Of a DNA stretch of 64,000 nucleotides, positions 60,660 to 64,000 are shown in pieces. Position numbers and translations under genes: made by a program. The stretch's first letter is position 1. Every line of letters begins with the position of its first letter. Source of the DNA: Streptomyces sp. P3 (lineage in GTDB: Bacteria > Actinomycetota > Actinomycetes > Streptomycetales > Streptomycetaceae); contig NZ_CP028369.1 of assembly GCF_003032475.1 (NCBI RefSeq), positions 5,580,001 through 5,644,000 on the forward strand, written 5' to 3'. Below the pieces are notes generated by a model. That model ran no database searches and was not told the DNA's origin. It saw only the letters and a list, made by a program, of their open reading frames with translations.

Positions 60660-61610
60660 ATGCCGTTCGAAGTGCTGACCATGGGCCGTGTGGGAGTGGA
60701 CGTCTATCCGCTCCAGACCGGTGTCGGGCTGGCCGAGGTCACCTCGTTCGGCAAGTACCTGGGCGGCAGCCCGACCAACGTCGCCGTGGCGGCGGCCCGG
60801 TACGGCCGTACGGCCGCGGTGGTCACCAAGACCGGCCGGGACCCGTTCGGCGACTTCGTGCGCGCCGCTCTGGAGGGCTACGGCGTCGACAGCCGTTACG
60901 TCGGTACGTCGGACATCGCACCCACCCCGGTGACGTTCTGCGAGATCTTCCCGCCGGACGACTTCCCGCTCTGGTTCTACCGCCTGCCCAAGGCGCCCGA
61001 CCTGGACATCGCCGCCGCCGAACTGGACCTGGACGCGGTCCGCGAGGCGGCCGTGTTCTGGATGACGGGCACGGGACTGAGCGAGGAGCCCAGCCGTTCG
61101 GCCACCTTGGCCGCGCTGCGGCACCGGGCCAGGGCGGGCGTCACGGTGTTCGACCTGGACTGGCGGCCGATGTTCTGGGCCGACCCCGCCCGGGCCCGCG
61201 TCTCCTACGCCGAGGCGCTGCGGCACACCACGGTCGCGGTCGGCAACCTCGACGAGTGCGAGGTCGCCACCGGCGAGCGCGACCCCCACGCCGCGGCCGA
61301 CGCACTGCTCGAGGCAGGTGTGGAACTGGCAGTGGTCAAACAGGGCCCCAAGGGTGTGCTGGCCGTGCACCGCGGCGGTGAGGTCGCCGAGATCGCGCCT
61401 GTGCCGGTGGACGTGGTCAACGGGCTCGGGGCGGGCGACGCCTTCGGGGGAGCCCTCTGCCACGGACTGCTGTCGGGCTGGGACCTGCGCCGCACCGTGT
61501 CCTTCGCCAACGCCGCCGGCGCCCTCGTCGCCGGCCGCCTGTCCTGTTCGGACGCCATGCCGACCGAGGACGAAGTCCACACCAAGCTCGATGAGGTGAC
61601 CAGTGTCTGA
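60660..61610 (+). CDS. iolC: 5-dehydro-2-deoxygluconokinase
   Basis: 316 aa PfkB-family kinase. The N-terminus VLTMGRVGVDVYPLQTGVGL, YLGGSPTNVAVAAARYG (sugar-binding GG) and the catalytic NGLGAGDAFGGAL (Asp base, ~255) identify it; FDLDWRPMFW is typical of IolC. Phosphorylates 2-deoxy-5-keto-gluconate. First gene of the inositol catabolic operon; overlaps the aldolase gene by eight bases. Confidence 0.95.
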   Translation: MPFEVLTMGRVGVDVYPLQTGVGLAEVTSFGKYLGGSPTNVAVAAARYGRTAAVVTKTGRDPFGDFVRAALEGYGVDSRYVGTSDIAPTPVTFCEIFPPDDFPLWFYRLPKAPDLDIAAAELDLDAVREAAVFWMTGTGLSEEPSRSATLAALRHRARAGVTVFDLDWRPMFWADPARARVSYAEALRHTTVAVGNLDECEVATGERDPHAAADALLEAGVELAVVKQGPKGVLAVHRGGEVAEIAPVPVDVVNGLGAGDAFGGALCHGLLSGWDLRRTVSFANAAGALVAGRLSCSDAMPTEDEVHTKLDEVTSV

Positions 61611-62472
61611 GAAGCTGAGTCGGATCGTGTCCGCCCGGGTGAGCGACCCCGGCGCCATCGCGGCCGCCGCCGCCCGCCGCGTCCGGGCCGCCTCGCCGCT
61701 GGGCGAGCACGGCAAGGCGATGATCATCGCCGCCGACCACCCCGCGCGCGGCGCCAACGGCGTCGGCGGCGACCCCAACGCCATGGCCGACCGCTCCGAA
61801 CTGCTCGACCGGCTGTGCACCGCGCTGGAGCGCCCCGGCGTGACCGGGGTGCTGGGCACCGCCGACATCCTCGAAGACCTCCTCCTGCTCGGCGTGCTGG
61901 ACGGCAAGAGCGTCTTCGGGTCCATGAACCGGGCGGGCCTGGCCGGGTCGGTGTTCGAGATCGACGACCGGTTCACCGGCTACGACGCCGCCACCATCGC
62001 GGCGATGGGCTTCGACGGCGGCAAGATGCTCACCCGGGTCGCCCTCGGCGACGCGGCGACACCCTCGGCCCTGGAGAACACCGCCCGGGCGGTCGACGAG
62101 CTCAACGACCGCGGCCTGATCGCGATGGTCGAGCCGTTCCTGTCCGAGTGGCGGGACGGGAGGATCCGCAACGACCTGTCCACGGACGCGGTCGTCAAGT
62201 CCATCACGATCGCCTCGGGTCTGGGCCGCCGCACCGCCTACACCTGGCTGAAGCTGCCGGTGGTCGAGAACATGGAGCGGGTCCTGGTTTCCTCCACGCT
62301 CCCCGCGCTGCTGCTGGGCGGCGAGGTCAAGGACGCCGACGCCGCGTTCGCCTCCTGGGGGAGGGCCCTGAAGCAGCCCACCGCTCAAGGGCTGGTCGTC
62401 GGACGGTCCCTGCTGTACCCGTCGAGCGGGGACGTGGCCGGTGCCGTCGACAAGGCGGTGAGCCTGCTGTGA
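61603..62472 (+). CDS. Cgl0159-type (beta/alpha)8 aldolase, IolJ-equivalent
   Basis: 289 aa, GTG start. DeoC/FbaB-like barrel: KAMIIAADHPARGANGVGG at the N-terminus, GFDGGKMLTRV, LIAMVEPFLSEW and RTAYTWLKLPVV (Schiff-base Lys candidate in WLKLPV). Actinobacterial iol operons carry this gene where Bacillus has iolJ, so it should cleave 2-deoxy-5-keto-gluconate 6-phosphate to dihydroxyacetone phosphate and malonate semialdehyde (inference by position). Overlaps both neighbours. Confidence 0.88.
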   Translation: MSEKLSRIVSARVSDPGAIAAAAARRVRAASPLGEHGKAMIIAADHPARGANGVGGDPNAMADRSELLDRLCTALERPGVTGVLGTADILEDLLLLGVLDGKSVFGSMNRAGLAGSVFEIDDRFTGYDAATIAAMGFDGGKMLTRVALGDAATPSALENTARAVDELNDRGLIAMVEPFLSEWRDGRIRNDLSTDAVVKSITIASGLGRRTAYTWLKLPVVENMERVLVSSTLPALLLGGEVKDADAAFASWGRALKQPTAQGLVVGRSLLYPSSGDVAGAVDKAVSLL

Positions 62473-63344
62473 TCTCCACGAACCAGTACCACCTGCCGAG
62501 GGGCAGTGCCGCCCACGGCCCCTACGACGTGCAGGTCACGCCGGAATCGGCGGGCTGGGCACACTCCGGCCTCAGCATCCTGACCCTGGGGCCGGGCGAG
62601 GCGCACACCCTGTCCACCGGAGAGTCCGAGTTCCTGGTGCTGCCGCTGACGGGCTCGTGCACCGTCACCACGGACGGCGGTGTCTTCGCACTCGAAGGCC
62701 GCACAGGCGTGTTCGCCTCGGTCACCGACTTCGCGTACCTCCCCCGTGCGTCGGAGGCCACCCTCAGCAGTGCGTTCGGCGGGACGTACGCGCTGCCCAG
62801 CGCCCGTACCGAGCGCGGGGGCCTCCCTGCCCGGTACGGGCGCAAGGAGGACGTCCCCGTCGAACTGCGGGGTGCGGGAGCCTGCTCCCGGCAGGTCAAC
62901 AACTACTGCCTGCCGGGTGCCTTCGACGCCGAGCAATTGCTCGTGTGCGAGGTGCTGACCCCGGGCGGCAACTGGTCGTCCTATCCTCCGCACAAGCACG
63001 ACGAGGCCCGGCCGGGCGAGGAGTCGGAGCTGGAGGAGATCTACTACTTAGAGGTCTCCGGCGGCGAGAACGGCTTCGGCTACCAGCGCGTCTACGGCAC
63101 CCCCGAGCGCCCCATCGACGTGCTGGCGGAGATCCGCTCCGGCGACACCGTGCTGGTCCCGCACGGGTGGCACGGCCCGTCCGTCGCGGCTCCCGGCTAC
63201 GACCTCTACTACCTCAACGTCATGGCCGGTCCCGGGCAGGACCGCGCCTGGCTGATCTGTGACGACCCCGCGCACGGCTGGGTGCGTTCGACGTGGGACG
63301 CCCAGGACATCGACGACCGGCTGCCCTTCGGAGAGAACCGATGA
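62469..63344 (+). CDS. iolB: 5-deoxy-glucuronate isomerase
   Basis: 291 aa, GTG start overlapping the aldolase stop. Bicupin: first cupin ~45-120, second cupin with the metal set PPHKHDE..., LEEIYYLEV and VPHGWHGPSVA. Converts 5-deoxy-glucuronate to 2-deoxy-5-keto-gluconate, the substrate of IolC. ATGA overlap with iolD. Confidence 0.95.
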   Translation: MISTNQYHLPRGSAAHGPYDVQVTPESAGWAHSGLSILTLGPGEAHTLSTGESEFLVLPLTGSCTVTTDGGVFALEGRTGVFASVTDFAYLPRASEATLSSAFGGTYALPSARTERGGLPARYGRKEDVPVELRGAGACSRQVNNYCLPGAFDAEQLLVCEVLTPGGNWSSYPPHKHDEARPGEESELEEIYYLEVSGGENGFGYQRVYGTPERPIDVLAEIRSGDTVLVPHGWHGPSVAAPGYDLYYLNVMAGPGQDRAWLICDDPAHGWVRSTWDAQDIDDRLPFGENR

Positions 63345-64000
63345 ACACCGTCCGCCTCACCACCGCGCAGGCCCTGGTGCGCTTCCTGGCCAACCAGTAC
63401 AGCGAGCGCGACGGCCAGGAACACCGTCTGATCCCCGGCGTGTGGGGCATCTTCGGACACGGCAACGTGGCCGGCCTCGGGCAGGCACTGCTCCAGGCCG
63501 CCACCACCGGCGAGGCCGACCTGCCGTACTACCTGGCCCGCAACGAGCAGGGCATGGTGCACGCCTCCGTCGCCTACGCCAAGATGCGCGACCGGCTCGC
63601 CGCGTTCGCCTGCACCGCCTCGACCGGCCCCGGCTCCACCAACATGATCACTGGCGCCGCGCTGGCGACGACCAACCGGCTGCCGGTGCTCCTCCTCCCC
63701 TCGGACATGTTCGCCACCCGCGCCGCCGACCCGGTCCTCCAGCAGCTGGAGGACACCCGCGGAGGGGACGTCACCGTCAACGACGCCTTCCGCGCCGTGT
63801 CGAAGTACTTCGACCGCGTCTCCCGTCCCGAGCAGCTGATCCCGGCCGCGCTGGCCGCGATGCGGGTGCTGACCGACCCGGTCGAGACCGGCGCCGTCAC
63901 CCTCGCGCTGCCGCAGGACGTGCAGGCCGAGGCCCACGACTGGCCGGTGGACTTCTTCCGGCGGCGGGTGTGGCACGTGGGCCGCCCGGTGCCGGAGCCG
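63341..64000 (+). CDS. iolD: 3D-(3,5/4)-trihydroxycyclohexane-1,2-dione acylhydrolase (5' part)
   Basis: First 220 residues of a ~640-aa ThDP enzyme, running off the window. VRLTTAQALVRFLANQY, GVWGIFGHGNVAGLGQAL, YYLARNEQGMVHASVAYAK (with the ThDP-activating Glu) and ACTASTGPGSTNMITGAALA are IolD hallmarks. Opens the inositol ring diketone to 5-deoxy-glucuronate, feeding IolB. Confidence 0.95.
   Translation, partial: MNTVRLTTAQALVRFLANQYSERDGQEHRLIPGVWGIFGHGNVAGLGQALLQAATTGEADLPYYLARNEQGMVHASVAYAKMRDRLAAFACTASTGPGSTNMITGAALATTNRLPVLLLPSDMFATRAADPVLQQLEDTRGGDVTVNDAFRAVSKYFDRVSRPEQLIPAALAAMRVLTDPVETGAVTLALPQDVQAEAHDWPVDFFRRRVWHVGRPVPEP

Noticed and set aside
1..64000. CRISPR array or phage structural genes
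   Set aside because: No regularly spaced repeats and no capsid, portal, terminase or cas-like proteins were seen in any frame.

Overview
The window is high-GC DNA with GTG/TTG starts, SARP and ECF regulators, twin-arginine and lipoprotein exports and Streptomyces-type accessory genes, so the source is most likely a Streptomyces or close actinomycete. It reads as accessory chromosome: compact catabolic or biosynthetic operons separated by stretches of decayed genes, transposase remnants and a degenerate tRNA-like array. All calls were made by reading the sequence; no database search was run.

1-11.6 kb: a minus-strand operon of eight overlapping or closely spaced genes (cytochrome P450, nucleoside-diphosphate-kinase-like protein, two ABC-2 permeases, ABC ATPase, NTP_transf_5 nucleotidyltransferase, GNAT, M16 zinc protease). 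It is headed by a 20-codon ORF and a 14-bp stem-loop. A large SARP/NB-ARC/TPR regulator, a 66-aa secreted peptide gene and three 11-bp-phased direct repeats lie beside it. I read this as an undescribed peptide natural product (RiPP-like) cluster, and it is the best candidate for a new system here.

11.6-17.6 kb: MazF-like toxin gene, IS701-type transposase fragment, tRNA-like array with an adjoining uncharacterised gene, hexapeptide acetyltransferase, several broken genes, and an ECF sigma/anti-sigma pair divergent from a cupredoxin lipoprotein. Both promoters carry the same -35/-10 pair with the same 16-bp spacer.

17.6-33 kb: divergent secreted glycosidases (GH43-like + CBM13; GH29 + F5/8C + CBM13), membrane and secreted proteins, a CBM13 gene remnant, an IS5-type remnant, a NACHT-LRR NTPase (candidate anti-phage NLR), secreted phospholipase A2, and a three-gene signalling operon (histidine kinase, membrane protein with no visible catalytic motifs, LuxR-type response regulator).

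33-54.5 kb: catabolic genes. The first block (MarR/SDR/amidohydrolase; NCS1 permease, luciferase-like monooxygenase, tautomerase, aldehyde dehydrogenase, hydrolase, two DUF1185 paralogues; SnoaL, flavin reductase, GntR) looks like degradation of an aromatic or heterocyclic compound. The second block is a complete meta-cleavage route: FAD monooxygenase, extradiol dioxygenase, C-C hydrolase, 2-oxopent-4-enoate hydratase, 4-hydroxy-2-oxovalerate aldolase and acetaldehyde dehydrogenase, with IclR and TetR regulators. The two arms share an identical inverted repeat.

54.5-64 kb: a broken SpoIIE-type gene, then myo-inositol uptake (ABC transporter) and catabolism (iolC, Cgl0159-type aldolase, iolB, iolD running off the end). 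A LacI regulator and two matching promoter-operators control the region. The inositol-dehydrogenase-like gene between the transporter and the regulator is decayed.
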